64,000 bases of DNA from Chamaelirium japonicum (taxonomy: Eukaryota; Streptophyta; Magnoliopsida; Liliales; Melanthiaceae). The DNA lies in assembly GCA_947650365.1 (NCBI GenBank), contig OX393550.1, positions 113,469,532 to 113,533,531 of the forward strand, written 5' to 3'. Below are positions 1 through 13,931 of this stretch, in pieces. The translations under genes and the position numbers were made by a program. Under the pieces are notes generated by a model. That model saw only the letters and a program-made list of their open reading frames with translations. It was not told the origin of the DNA and ran no database searches. The stretch's first letter is position 1. Every line of letters starts with the position of its first letter.

Positions 1-3000
1 ACGCTAACTTATGATTTTCCAACACTTAGACTCTAAATCGGTGAATCGGATCGTAAATTGGTCAAATATCCAATTAGAACCCGCTCGCAAGTCCGAAAAT
101 ACGGAATAATTCCAAGTTCGAATTATCGGATGCCGATCCGATGACGATCCGATCGAATCCAAACCTATTTCATATCCGAAACACGCTAACTTATGATTTT
201 CCAACACTTAGACTCTAAATCGGTGAATCGGAGAGTAAATTGGTCAAATATCCAATTTGAACCCGCTCGCAAGTCCGAAATACGGAATAATTCCAAGTTT
301 GAATTATCGGATGCCGATCCGTTGACGATCCGATCGAATCCAAACCTATTTCATATCCGAAACACGCTAACTTATGATTTTCCAAGACTTAGACTCTAAA
401 TCGGTGAATCAGAGCGTAAATTGGTCAAATATCCAATTAGAACCCGCTCACAAGTCCAAAATACGGAATAATTCCAAGTTCGAATTATCGGATGCCGATC
501 CGATCGAATCCAAACCTATTTCATATCTGAAACACGCTAACTTATGATTTTCCAACACTTAGACTCTAAATCGGTGAATCGGAGCGTAAATTGGTCAAAT
601 ATCCAATTAGAACCCGCTCGCAAGTCCGAAATACGGAATAATTCCAAGTTCAAATTATCGGATGCCGATACGATGATGATCGGATCGAATCCAAACCTAT
701 TTCATATCCGAAACAAGCTAACTTATGATTTTCCAACACTTAGACTCTAAATCGGTGAATCGGAGCGTAAATTGATCAAATATCCAATTAGAACCCGCTC
801 GCAAGTCTGAAATACGGAATAATTCCAAGTTCAAATTATCGGATGCCGATCCGATGACGATCGGATCGAATCAAAACCTATTTCATATCTGAAACACGCT
901 AACTTATGATTTTCCAACACTTAGACTCTAAATCGGTGAATCGGAGCGTAAATTGGTCAAATATCCAATTAGAACTCGCTCGCAAGTCCGAAATACGAAA
1001 TAATTCAAAGTTTGAATTATCGGATGCCGATCCGATGATGATCCGATCGAATCCAAACCTATTTCATATCCGAAACACGCTAACTTATGATTTTCCAACA
1101 CTTAGACTCTAAATCGGTGAAACGGAGCGTAAATTGGTCAAATATCCAATTATAACTCGCTCGCAAGTCCGAAATACGGAATAATTCCAACTTCGAATTA
1201 TCGGATGCCGATCCGATGATGATCGGATCGAATCCAAACCTATTTCATATCCGAAACACGCTAAGTTATGATTTTCCAACACTTAGACTCTAAATCGGTG
1301 AATCGGATCGTAAATTGGTCAAATATCCAATTAGAACCCGCTCGCAAGTCTGAAATACAGAATAATTCCAAGTTCGAATTATCGGATGCCGATCCGATGA
1401 TGATCGGATCGAATCCAAACCTATTTCATATCCGAAACACGCTAAGTTATGATTTTCCAACACTTAGACTCTAAATCGGTGAATCAGAGCGTAAATTGGT
1501 CAAATATCCAATTAGAACCCGCTCGTAAGTCCGAAATACGGAATAATTCCAAGTTCGAATTATCGGATGTCGATCCGATGACGATCGGATCGAATCCAAA
1601 CCTATTTCATATCCGAAACACGCTAAGTTATGATTTTCCAACACTTAGACTCTAAATCGGTGAATCGGAGCGTAAATTGGTCAAATATCCAATTAGAACC
1701 CGCTCGCAAGTCCGAAATACGGAATAATTCCAAGTTCGAATTATCGGATGCCGATCCGATGACGATCGGATCGAATCCAAACCTATTTCATATTCGAAAC
1801 AGGCTAAGTTATGATTTTCCAACACTTAGACTCTAAATCGGTGAATCGGAGCGTAAATTGGTCAAATATCCAATTAGAACCCGCTCGCAAGTCCGAAATA
1901 CGGAATAATTCCAACTTTGAATTATCGGAAGTCGATCCGATGACGATCGGATCGAATCCAAACCTATTTCATATTCGAAACACGCTAAGTTATGATTTTC
2001 CAACACTTAGACTCTAAATCGGTGAATCGGAGCGTAAATTGGTCAAATATCCAATTAGAACCCGCTCGCAAGTCCGAAATACGGAATAATTCCAACTTTG
2101 AATTATCGGATGCCGATCCGATGACGATCCGATCGAATCCAAACCTATTTCATATCCGAAACACGCTAACTTATGATTTTCCAACACATAGACTCTAAAT
2201 CGGTGAATCGGAGCGTAAATTGGTCAAATATCCAATTAAAACCCGCTCGCAGGTCCGAAATACGGAATAATTCCAACTTCGAATTATCGGATGCCGATCC
2301 TATGACGATCCGATCGAATCCAAACCTATTTCATATCCGAAACATGCCAACTTATGATTTTCCAACACATAGACTCTAAATCGGTGAATCGGATCATAAA
2401 TTGGTCAAATATCCAATTAGAACCCGCTCGCAAGTCCGAAATACGGAATAATTCCAAGTTCGAATTATCTGATGCCGATCCGATGACGATCGGATCGAAT
2501 CCAAACCTATTTCATATCCAAAACACGCTAAGTTATGATTTTCCAACACTTAGACTCTAAATCGGTGAATCGGAGCGTAAATTGGTCAAATATCCAATTA
2601 GAACCCGCTCGCAAGTCTGAAATACGGAATAATTCCAACTTCAAATTATCGGATGCCGATCCGATGACGATCCGATCGAATCCAAACCTATTTCATATCC
2701 GAAACACGCTAAGTTATGATTTTCCAACACTTAGACTCTAAATCGGTGAATCGGAGCGTAAATTGGTCAAATATCCAATTAGAACCCGCTCGCAAGTCCG
2801 AAATACGGAATAATTCCAACTTCGAATTATCGGATGCCAATCCGATGACGATCCGATCGAATCCAAACCTATTTCATATCCGAAACACGCTAACTTAAGA
2901 TTTTCCATCACTTAGACTCTAAATCGGTGAATCGGATCGTAAATTGGTCAAATATCCAATTAGAACCCGCTCGCAAGTCCAAAATACAGAATAATTCCAA

Positions 3001-3077
3001 CTTCAAATTATCGGATGCCGATCCGAAGATGATCTGATCGAATCCAAACCTATTTCATATCCGAAACACGCTAACTT
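1..3077 (+). repeat. Left block of the satellite: irregular, no complete HOR
   Basis: These roughly 17 monomers follow the 20-mer order only in part. Units near 725, 906 and 1087 resemble HOR positions 6, 7 and 8 (AACTCGCTCG and AATTATAACTCG variants), and the unit at 2716 resembles position 3. In between, several similar units (1268-2353) look like local amplification. The first monomer has one extra A near base 97. The unit at about 374-543 lacks 11 bp. The unit at 2897-3077 is a chimera of HOR positions 4 (left part) and 20 (right part). Confidence 0.75.
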
Positions 3078-6000
3078 ATGATTTTCCATCACTTAGACTC
3101 TAAATCGGTGAATCAGATCGTAAATTGGTCAAATATCCAATTAGAACCCGCTCGCAAGTCCGAAATACGAAATAATTCCAAGTTCGAATTATCGGATGCC
3201 GATCCGATGACGATCCGATCGAATCCAAACCTATTTCATATCCTAAACACGCTAACTTATGATTTTCCAACACTTAGACTCTAAATCGGTGAATCGGAGC
3301 GTAAATTGGTCAAATATCCAATTAGAACCCGCTCGCAAGTCCGAAATACGGAATAATTCCAAGTTCGAATTATTGGATGCCGATCCGTTGACGATCGGAT
3401 CGAATCCAAACCTATTTCATTTCCGACACACGCTAACTTATGATTTTCCAACACTTAGACTCTAAATCGGTGAATCGGAGCGTAAATTGGTCAAATATCC
3501 AATTAGAACCCGCTCGCAAGTCCGAAATACAGAATAATTCCAACTTCGAATTATCGGATGCCAATCCGATGACGATCCGATCGAATCCAAACCTATTTCA
3601 TATCCGAAACACGCTAACTTAAGATTTTCCATCACTTAGACTCTAAATCGGTGAATCGGATCGTAAATTGGTCAAATATCCAATTAGAACCCGCTCGCAA
3701 GTCCGAAATACAGAATAATTACAAGTTCGAATTATCGAATGCCGATCCGATGACGATCCGATGGAATCCAAACCTATTTCATATCCGAAACACGCTAACT
3801 TATGATTTTCCAACACTTAGACTCTAAATCGGTGAATTGGAGCGTAAATTGGTCAAATATCCAATTAGAACCCGCTCGCAAGTCCGAAATACGGAATAAT
3901 TCCAAGTTCGAATTATCGGATGCCGATCCGTTGACGATTGGATCGAATCCAAACCTATTTCATATCTGAAACACGCTAACTTATGATTTTCCAACACTTA
4001 GACTCTAAATCGGTGAATCGGAGCGTAAATTGGTCAAATATCCAATTAGAACCCGCTCGCAAGTCCTAAATACGGAATAATTCCAAGTTCAAATTATCGG
4101 ATGCCGATCCGATGACGATCGGATCGAATCCAAACCTATTTCATATCCTAAACACGCTAACTTATGATTTTCCAACACTTAGACTCTAAATCGGTGAACC
4201 GGAGCGTAAATTGGTCAAATATCCAATTAGAACTCGCTCGCAAGTCCGAAATACGGAATAATTCCAAGTTCGAATTATCGGATGCCGATCCGATGACGAT
4301 TCGATCGAATCCAATCCTATTTCATATCCGAAACACGCTAACTTATGATTTTCCAACACTTAGACTCTAAATCGGTGAATCGGAGCGTAAATTGGTCAAA
4401 TATCCAATTATAACTCGCTCGCAAGTCTGAAATACGGAATAATTCCAACTTCGAATTATCGGATGCCGATCCGATGACGATCGGATCGAATCCAAACCTA
4501 TTTCATATCCGAAACACGCTAAGTTATGATTTTCCAACACTTAGACTCTAAATCGGTGAATCGGAGCGTAAATTGGTCAAATATCCAATTAGAACCCGCT
4601 CGCAAGTCCGAAATATGGAATAATTCCAAGTTCGAATTATCGGATGCCGATCCGATGACGATCGGATCGAATCCAAACCTATTTCATATCCGAAACTCGC
4701 TAAGTTATGATTTTCCAACACTTAGACTCTAAATCGGTGAATCGGAGCGTAAATTGGTCAAATATCCAATTAGAACCCGCTCACAAGTCCGAAATACGGA
4801 ATAATTCCAACTTCGAATTATCGGATGTCGATCCGATGACGATCCGATCGAATCCAAACCTATTTCATATCCGAAACACGCTAAGTTATGATTTTCCAAC
4901 ACTTAGACTCTAAATCGGTGAATAGGAGCGTAAATTGGTCAAATATCCAATTAGAACCCGCTCGCAAGTCCGAAATACGGAATAATTCCAACTTCGAATT
5001 ATCGGATGCCGATCCGATGACGATCCGATCGAATCCAAACCTATTTCATATCCGAAACACGCTAACTTATGATTTTCCAACACTTAAACTAAATCGGTGA
5101 ATCGGATCGTAAATTGGTCAAATATCCAATTAGAACCCGCTCGCAAGTCCGAAATACGGAATAATTCCAAGTTCGAATTATCAGATGCCGATCCGATGAC
5201 GATCCGATCGAATCCAAACCTATTTCATTTCCGAAACACGCTAACTTATGATTTTCCAACACTTAGACTCTAAATCGGTGAATCGGAGCGTAAATTGGTC
5301 AAATATCCTATTAGAACCCGCTCGCAAGTCCGAAATACGGAATAATTCCAAGTTCGAATTATCGGATGCCGATCCGTTGATGATCCGATCGAATCCAAAC
5401 CTATTTCATATCCGAAACACGCTAACTTATGATTTTCCAACACTTAGACTCTAAATCGGTGAATCGGAGCGTAAATTGGTCAAATATCCAATTAGAACCC
5501 GCTCGCAAGTCCAAAATACGGAATAATTCAAAGTTCGAATTATCCGATGCCGATTCGATGACGATCCGATCGAATCCAAACCTATTTCATATCCGAAACA
5601 CGCTAACTTATGATTTTCCAACACTTAGACTCTAAATCGGTGAATCAGAGCGTAAATTGGTCAAATATCCAATTAGAACTCGCTCGCAAGTCCGAAATAC
5701 GGAATAGTTCCAAGTTCGAATTATCGGATGCCGATCCGATGATGATCCGATCGAATCCAAACCTATTTCATATCTGAAACATGCTAACTTATGATTTTCC
5801 AACACTTAGACTCTAAATCAGTGAATCGGAGCGTAAATTGGTCAAATATCCAATTATAACTCGCTCGCAAGTCCGAAATACGGAATAATTCCAACTTCGA
5901 ATTATCGGATGCCGATCCGATGACGATCGGAGCGAATCCAAACCTATTTCATATCCGAAACATGCTAAGTTATGATTTTCCAACACTTAGACTCTAAATC

Positions 6001-6695
6001 GGTGAATCGGAGCGTAAATTGGTCAAATATCCAATTAGAACCCGCTCGCAAATCCGAAATACGGAATAATTCCAAGTTCGAATTATCGGATGCTGATCTG
6101 ATGACGATCGGATCGAATCCAAACCTATTTCATATCCGGAACACGCTAAGTTATGATTTTCCAACACTTAGACTCTAAATCGGTGAATCGGAGCGTAAAT
6201 TGGTCAAATATCCTATTAGAACCCGCTCGCAAGTCCGAAATACGGAATAATTCCAACTTCAATTTATCGGATGCCGATCCGATGACGATCCGATCGAATC
6301 CAAACCTATTTCATATCCGAAACACGCTAAGTTATGATTTTCCAACACTTAGACTCTAAATCGGTGAATCGGAGCGTAAATTGGTCAAATATCCAATTAG
6401 AACCCGCTCGCAAGTCCGAAATACGGAATAATTCCAACTTCGAATTATCGGATGCCGATCCCATGACGATCCGATCGAATCCAAACCTATTTCATATCCG
6501 AAACACGCTAAGTTATGATTTTCCAACACTTAGACTCTAAATCGGTGAATCGGAGCGTAAATTGGTCAAATATCCAATTAGAACCCGCTCGCAAGTCCAA
6601 AATACAGAATAATTCTAACTTCAAATTATCGGATGCCGATCCGATGATGATCTGATCGAATCCAAACCTATTTCATATCCGAAACACGCTAACTT
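3078..6695 (+). repeat. HOR copy A, 20 monomers, 3618 bp
   Basis: This is the first complete higher-order repeat. Monomer starts lie at 3078, 3259, 3440, 3621, 3802, 3983, 4164, 4345, 4526, 4707, 4888, 5069, 5248, 5429, 5610, 5791, 5972, 6153, 6334 and 6515. I call these positions 1 to 20. Position 12 (5069-5247) is 179 bp because two bases are missing in the CTTAGACTCTAAATC segment. Position 4 has TTAAGATTTTCCATC in place of TTATGATTTTCCAAC. Position 8 has AATTATAACTCG. These private variants recur 3618 bp later in copies B and C. Confidence 0.95.
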
Positions 6696-9600
6696 ATGAT
6701 TTTCCATCACTTAGACTCTAAATCGGTGAATCAGATCGTAAATTGGTCAAATATCCAATTAGAACCCGCTCGCAAGTCCGAAATACGAAATAATTCCAAG
6801 TTCGAATTATCGGATGCCGATCCGATGACGATCCGATCGAATCCAAACCTATTTCATATCCTAAACACGCTAACTTATGATTTTCCAACACTTAGACTCT
6901 AAATCGGTGAATCGGAGCGTAAATTGGTCAAATATCCAATTAGAACCCGCTCGCAAGTCCGAAATACGGAATAATTCCAAGTTCGAATTATTGGATGCCG
7001 ATCCGTTGACGATCGGATCGAATCCAAACCTATTTCATTTCCGAAACACGCTAACTTATGATTTTCCAACACTTAGACTCTAAATCGGTGAATCGGAGCG
7101 TAAATTGGTCAAATATCCAATTAGAACCCGCTCGCAAGTCCGAAATACGGAATAATTCCAACTTCGAATTATCGGATGCCAATCCGATGACGATCCGATC
7201 GAATCCAAACCTATTTCATATCCGAAACACGCTAACTTAAGATTTTCCATCACTTAGACTCTAAATCGGTGAATCGGATCGTAAATTGGTCAAATATCCA
7301 ATTAGAACCCGCTCGCAAGTCCGAAATACGGAATAATTACAAGTTCGAATTATCGAATGCCGATCCGATGACGATCCGGTCGAATCCAAACCTATTTCAT
7401 ATCCGAAACACGCTAACTTATGATTTTCCAACACTTAGACTCTAAATCGGTGAATTGGAGCGTAAATTGGTCAAATATCCAATTAGAACCCGCTCGCAAG
7501 TCCGAAATACGGAATAATTCCAAGTTCGAATTATCGGATGCCGATCCGTTGACGATTGGATCGAATCCAAACCTATTTCATATCCGAAACACGCTAACTT
7601 ATGATTTTCCAACACTTAGACTCTAAATCGGTGAATCGGAGCGTAAATTGGTCAAATATCCAATTAGAACCCGCTCGCAAGTCCTAAATACGGAATAATT
7701 CCAAGTTCAAATTATCGGATGCCGATCCGATGACGATCGGATCGAATCCAAACCTATTTCATATCCTAAACACGCTAACTTATGATTTTCCAACACTTAG
7801 ACTCTAAATCGGTGAACCGGAGCGTAAATTGGTCAAATATCCAATTAGAACTCGCTCGCAAGTCCGAAATACGGAATAATTCCAAGTTCGAATTATCGGA
7901 TGCCGATCCGATGACGATTCGATCGAATCCAATCCTATTTCATATCCGAAACACGCTAACTTATGATTTTCCAACACTTAGACTCTAAATCGGTGAATCG
8001 GAGCGTAAATTGGTCAAATATCCAATTATAACTCGCTCGCAAGTCCGAAATACGGAATAATTCCAACTTCGAATTATCGGATGCCGATCCGATGACGATC
8101 GGATCGAATCCAAACCTATTTCATATCCGAAACACGCTAAGTTATGATTTTCCAACACTTAGACTCTAAATCGGTGAATCGGAGCGTAAATTGGTCAAAT
8201 ATCCAATTAGAACCCGCTCGCAAGTCCGAAATATGGAATAATTCCAAGTTCGAATTATCGGATGCCGATCCGATGACGATCGGATCGAATCCAAACCTAT
8301 TTCATATCCGAAACTCGCTAAGTTATGATTTTCCAACACTTAGACTCTAAATCGGTGAATCGGAGCGTAAATTGGTCAAATATCCAATTAGAACCCGCTC
8401 ACAAGTCCGAAATACGGAATAATTCCAACTTCGAATTATCGGATGCCGATCCGATGACGATCCGATCGAATCCAAACCTATTTCATATCCGAAACACGCT
8501 AAGTTATGATTTTCCAACACTTAGACTCTAAATCGGTGAATCGGAGCGTAAATTGGTCAAATATCCAATTAGAACCCGCTCGCAAGTCCGAAATACGGAA
8601 TAATTCCAACTTCGAATTATCGGATGCCGATCCGATGACGATCCGATCGAATCCAAACCTATTTCATATCCGAAACACGCTAACTTATGATTTTCCAACA
8701 CTTAAACTAAATCGGTGAATCGGATCGTAAATTGGTCAAATATCCAATTAGAACCCGCTCGCAAGTCCGAAATACGGAATAATTCCAAGTTCGAATTATC
8801 AGATGCCGATCCGATGACGATCCGATCGAATCCAAACCTATTTCATTTCCGAAACACGCTAACTTATGATTTTCCAACACTTAGACTCTAAATCGGTGAA
8901 TCGGAGCGTAAATTGGTCAAATATCCTATTAGAACCCGCTCGCAAGTCCGAAATACGGAATAATTCCAAGTTCGAATTATCGGATGTCGATCCGTTGATG
9001 ATCCGATCGAATCCAAACCTATTTCATATCCGAAACACGCTAACTTATGATTTTCCAACACTTAGACTCTAAATCGGTGAATCGGAGCGTAAATTGGTCA
9101 AATATCCAATTAGAACCCGCTCGCAAGTCCAAAATACGGAATAATTCAAAGTTCGAATTATCCGATGCCGATTCGATGACGATTCGATCGAATCCAAACC
9201 TATTTCATATCCGAAACACGCTAACTTATGATTTTCCAACACTTAGACTCTAAATCGTTGAATCAGAGCGTAAATTGGTCAAATATCCAATTAGAACTCG
9301 CTCGCAAGTCCGAAATACGGAATAGTTCCAAGTTCGAATTATCGGATGCCGATCCGATGATGATCCGATCGAATCCAAACCTATTTCATATCTGAAACAT
9401 GCTAACTTATGATTTTCCAACACTTAGACTCTAAATCAGTGAATCGGAGCGTAAATTGGTCAAATATCCAATTATAACTCGCTCGCAAGTCCGAAATACG
9501 GAATAATTCCAACTTCGAATTATCGGATGCCGATCCGATGACGATCGGAGCGAATCCAAACCTATTTCATATCCGAAACATGCTAAGTTATGATTTTCCA

Positions 9601-10313
9601 ACACTTAGACTCTAAATCGGTGAATCGGAGCGTAAATTGGTCAAATATCCAATTAGAACCCGCTCGCAAATCCGAAATACGGAATAATTCCAAGTTCGAA
9701 TTATCGGATGCTGATCTGATGACGATCGGATCGAATCCAAACCTATTTCATATCCGGAACACGCTAAGTTATGATTTTCCAACACTTAGACTCTAAATCG
9801 GTGAATCGGAGCGTAAATTGGTCAAATATCCTATTAGAACCCGCTCGCAAGTCCGAAATACGGAATAATTCCAACTTCAATTTATCGGATGCCGATCCGA
9901 TGACGATCCGATCGAATCCAAACCTATTTCATATCCGAAACACGCTAAGTTATGATTTTCCAACACTTAGACTCTAAATCGGTGAATCGGAGCGTAAATT
10001 GGTCAAATATCCAATTAGAACCCGCTCGCAAGTCCGAAATACGGAATAATTCCAATTTCGAATTATCGGATGCCGATCCCATGACGATCCGATCGAATCC
10101 AAACCTATTTCATATCCGAAACACGCTAAGTTATGATTTTCCAACACTTAGACTCTAAATCGGTGAATCGGAGCGTAAATTGGTCAAATATCCAATTAGA
10201 ACCCGCTCGCAAGTCCAAAATACAGAATAATTCCAACTTCAAATTATCGGATGCCGATCCGATGATGATCTGATCGAATCCTAACCTATTTCATATCCGA
10301 AACACGCTAACTT
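6696..10313 (+). repeat. HOR copy B, 20 monomers, 3618 bp
   Basis: It repeats copy A with only scattered single-base differences. For example, position 4 reads ACGGAATAATTAC here and ACAGAATAATTAC in copy A, and the position 10 unit reads GATGCCGATCC here and GATGTCGATCC in copy A. The 179-bp monomer recurs at 8687-8865. By eye the copies differ at far fewer sites than neighbouring monomers do, which is the signature of recent amplification of the whole 20-mer. Confidence 0.95.
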
Positions 10314-13300
10314 ATGATTTTCCATCACTTAGACTCTAAATCGGTGAATCAGATCGTAAATTGGTCAAATATCCAATTAGAACCCGCTCGCAAGTCCGAA
10401 ATACGAAATAATTCCAAGTTCGAATTATCGGATGCCGATCCGATGACGATCCGATCGAATCCAAACCTATTTCATATCCTAAACACGCTAACTTATGATT
10501 TTCCAACACTTAGACTCTAAATCGGTGAATCGGAGCGTAAATTGGTCAAATATCCAATTAGAACCCGCTCGCAAGTCCGAAATACGGAATAATTCCAAGT
10601 TCGAATTATTGGATGCCGATCCGTTGACGATCGGATCGAATCCAAACCTATTTCATTTCCGAAACACGCTAACTTATGATTTTCCAACACTTAGACTCTA
10701 AATCGGTGAATCGGAGCGTAAATTGGTCAAATATCCAATTAGAACTCGCTCGCAAGTCCGAAATACGGAATAATTCCAACTTCGAATTATCGGATGCCAA
10801 TCCGATGACGATCCGATCGAATCCAAACCTATTTCATATCCGAAACACGCTAACTTAAAATTTTCCATCACTTAGACTCTAAATCGGTGAATCGGATCGT
10901 AAATTGGTCAAATATCCAATTAGAACCCGCTCGCAAGTCCGAAATACGGAATAATTACAAGTTCGAATTATCGAATGCCGATCCGATGACGATCCGATCG
11001 AATCCAAACCTATTTCATATCCGAAACACGCTAACTTATGATTTTCCAACACTTAGACTCTAAATCGGTGAATTGGAGCGTAAATTGGTCAAATATCCAA
11101 TTAGAACCCGCTCGCAAGTCTGAAATACGGAATAATTCCAAGTTCGAATTATCGGATGCCGATCCGTTGACGATTGGATCGAATCCAAACCTATTTCATA
11201 TCCGAAACACGCTAACTTATGATTTTCCAACACTTAGACTCTAAATCGGTGAATCGGAGCGTAAATTGGTCAAATATCCAATTAGAACCCGCTCGCAAGT
11301 CCTAAATACGGAATAATTCCAAGTTCAAATTATCGGATGCCGATCCGATGACGATCGGATCGAATCCAAACCTATTTCATATCCTAAACACGCTAACTTA
11401 TGATTTTCCAACACTTAGACTCTAAATCGGTGAACCGGAGCGTAAATTGGTCAAATATCCAATTAGAACTCGCTCGCAAGTCCGAAATACGGAATAATTC
11501 CAAGTTCGAATTATCGGATGCCGATCCGATGACGATTCGATCGAATCCAATCCTATTTCATATCCGAAACACGCTAACTTATGATTTTCCAACACTTAGA
11601 CTCTAAATCGGTGAATCGGAGCGTAAATTGGTCAAATATCCAATTATAACTCGCTCGCAAGTCCGAAATACGGAATAATTCCAACTTCGAATTATCGGAT
11701 GCCGATCCGATGACGATCGGATCGAATCCAAACCTATTTCATATCCGAAACACGCTAAGTTATGATTTTCCAACACTTAGACTCTAAATCGGTGAATCGG
11801 AGCGTAAATTGGTCAAATATCCAATTAGAACCCGCTCGCAAGTCCGAAATATGGAATAATTCCAAGTTCGAATTATCGGATGCCGATCCGATGACGGTCG
11901 GATCGAATCCAAACCTATTTCATATCCGAAACTCGCTAAGTTATGATTTTCCAACACTTAGACTCTAAATCGGTGAATCGGAGCGTAAATTGGTCAAATA
12001 TCCAATTAGAACCCGCTCACAAGTCCGAAATACGGAATAATTCCAACTTCGAATTATCGGATGCCGATCCGATGACGATCCGATCGAATCCAAACCTATT
12101 TCATATCCGAAACACGCTAAGTTATGATTTTCCAACACTTAGACTCTAAATCGGTGAATCGGAGCGTAAATTGGTCAAATATCCAATTAGAACCCGCTCG
12201 CAAGTCCGAAATACGGAATAAATCCAACTTCGAATTATCGGATGCCGATCCGATGACGATCCGATCGAATCCAAACCTATTTCATATCCGAAACACGCTA
12301 ACTTATGATTTTCCAACACTTAAACTAAATCGGTGAATCGGATCGTAAATTGGTCAAATATCCAATTAGAACCCGCTCGCAAGTCCGAAATACGGAATAA
12401 TTCCAAGTTCAAATTATCAGATGCCGATCCGATGACGATCCGATCGAATCCAAACCTATTTCATTTCCGAAACACGCTAACTTATGATTTTCCAACACTT
12501 AGACTCTAAATCGGTGAATCGGAGCGTAAATTGGTCAAATATCCAATTAGAACCCGCTCGCAAGTCCGAAATACGGAATAATTCCAAGTTCGAATTATCG
12601 GATGCCGATCCGTTGATGATCCGATCGAATCCAAACCTATTTCATATCCGAAACACGCTAACTTATGATTTTCCAACACTTAGACTCTAAATCGGTGAAT
12701 CGGAGCGTAAATTGGTCAAATATCCAATTAGAACCCGCTCGCAAGTCCAAAATACGGAATAATTCAAAGTTCGAATTATCCGATGCCGATTCGATGACGA
12801 TCCGATCATATCCAAACCTATTTCATATCCGAAACACGCTAACTTATGATTTTCCAACACTTAGACTCTAAATCGGTGAATCAGAGCGTAAATTGGTCAA
12901 ATATCCAATTAGAACTCGCTCGCAAGTCCGAAATATGGAATAGTTCCAAGTTCGAATTATCGGATGCCGATCCGATGATGATCCGATCGAATCCAAACCT
13001 ATTTCATATCTGAAACATGCTAACTTATGATTTTCCAACACTTAGACTCTAAATCAGTGAATCAGAGCGTAAATTGGTCAAATATCCAATTATAACTCGC
13101 TCGCAAGTCCGAAATACGGAATAATTCCAACTTCAAATTATCGGATGCCGATCCGATGACGATCGGAGCGAATCCAAACCTATTTCATATCCGAAACACG
13201 CTAAGTTATGATTTTCCAACACGTAGACTCTAAATCGGTGAATCGGAGCGTAAATTGGTCAAATATCCAATTAGAACCTGCTCGCAAATCCGAAATACGG

Positions 13301-13931
13301 AATAATTCCAAGTTCGAATTATCGGATGGTGATCTGATGACGATCGGATCGAATCCAAACCTATTTCATATCCGAAACACGCTAAGTTATGATTTTCCAA
13401 CACTTAGACTCTAAATCGGTGAATCGGAGCGTAAATTGGTCAAATATCCTATTAGAACCCGCTCGCAAGTCCGAAATACGGAATAATTCCAACTTCAATT
13501 TATCGGATGCCGATCCGATGACGATCCGATCGAATCCAAACCTATTTCATATCCGAAACACGCTAAGTTATGATTTTCCAACACTTAGACTCTAAATCGG
13601 TGAATCGGAGCGTAAATTGGTCAAATATCCAATTAGAACCCGCTCGCAAGTCCGAAATACGGAATAATTCCAACTTCGAATTATCGGATGCCTATCCCAT
13701 GACGATCCGATCGAATCCAAACCTATTTCATATCCGAAACACGCTAAGTTATAATTTTCCAACACTTAGACTCTAAATCGGTGAATCGGAGCGTAAATTG
13801 GTCAAATATCCAATTAGAACCCGCTCGCAAGTCCGAAATACAGAATAATTCCAACTTCAAATTATCGGATGCCGATCCGATGATGATCTGATCGAATCCA
13901 AACCTATTTCATATCCGAAACACGCTAACTT
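10314..13931 (+). repeat. HOR copy C, 20 monomers, 3618 bp
   Basis: This is the third complete 20-mer. The 179-bp monomer lies at 12305-12483. It carries a few private changes: CACGTAGAC at about 13220, GATCATATCC at about 12805, and AATAAATCC at about 12220. These make it slightly more distinct from A and B than A and B are from each other. It joins directly to a shortened variant on the right. Confidence 0.95.
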
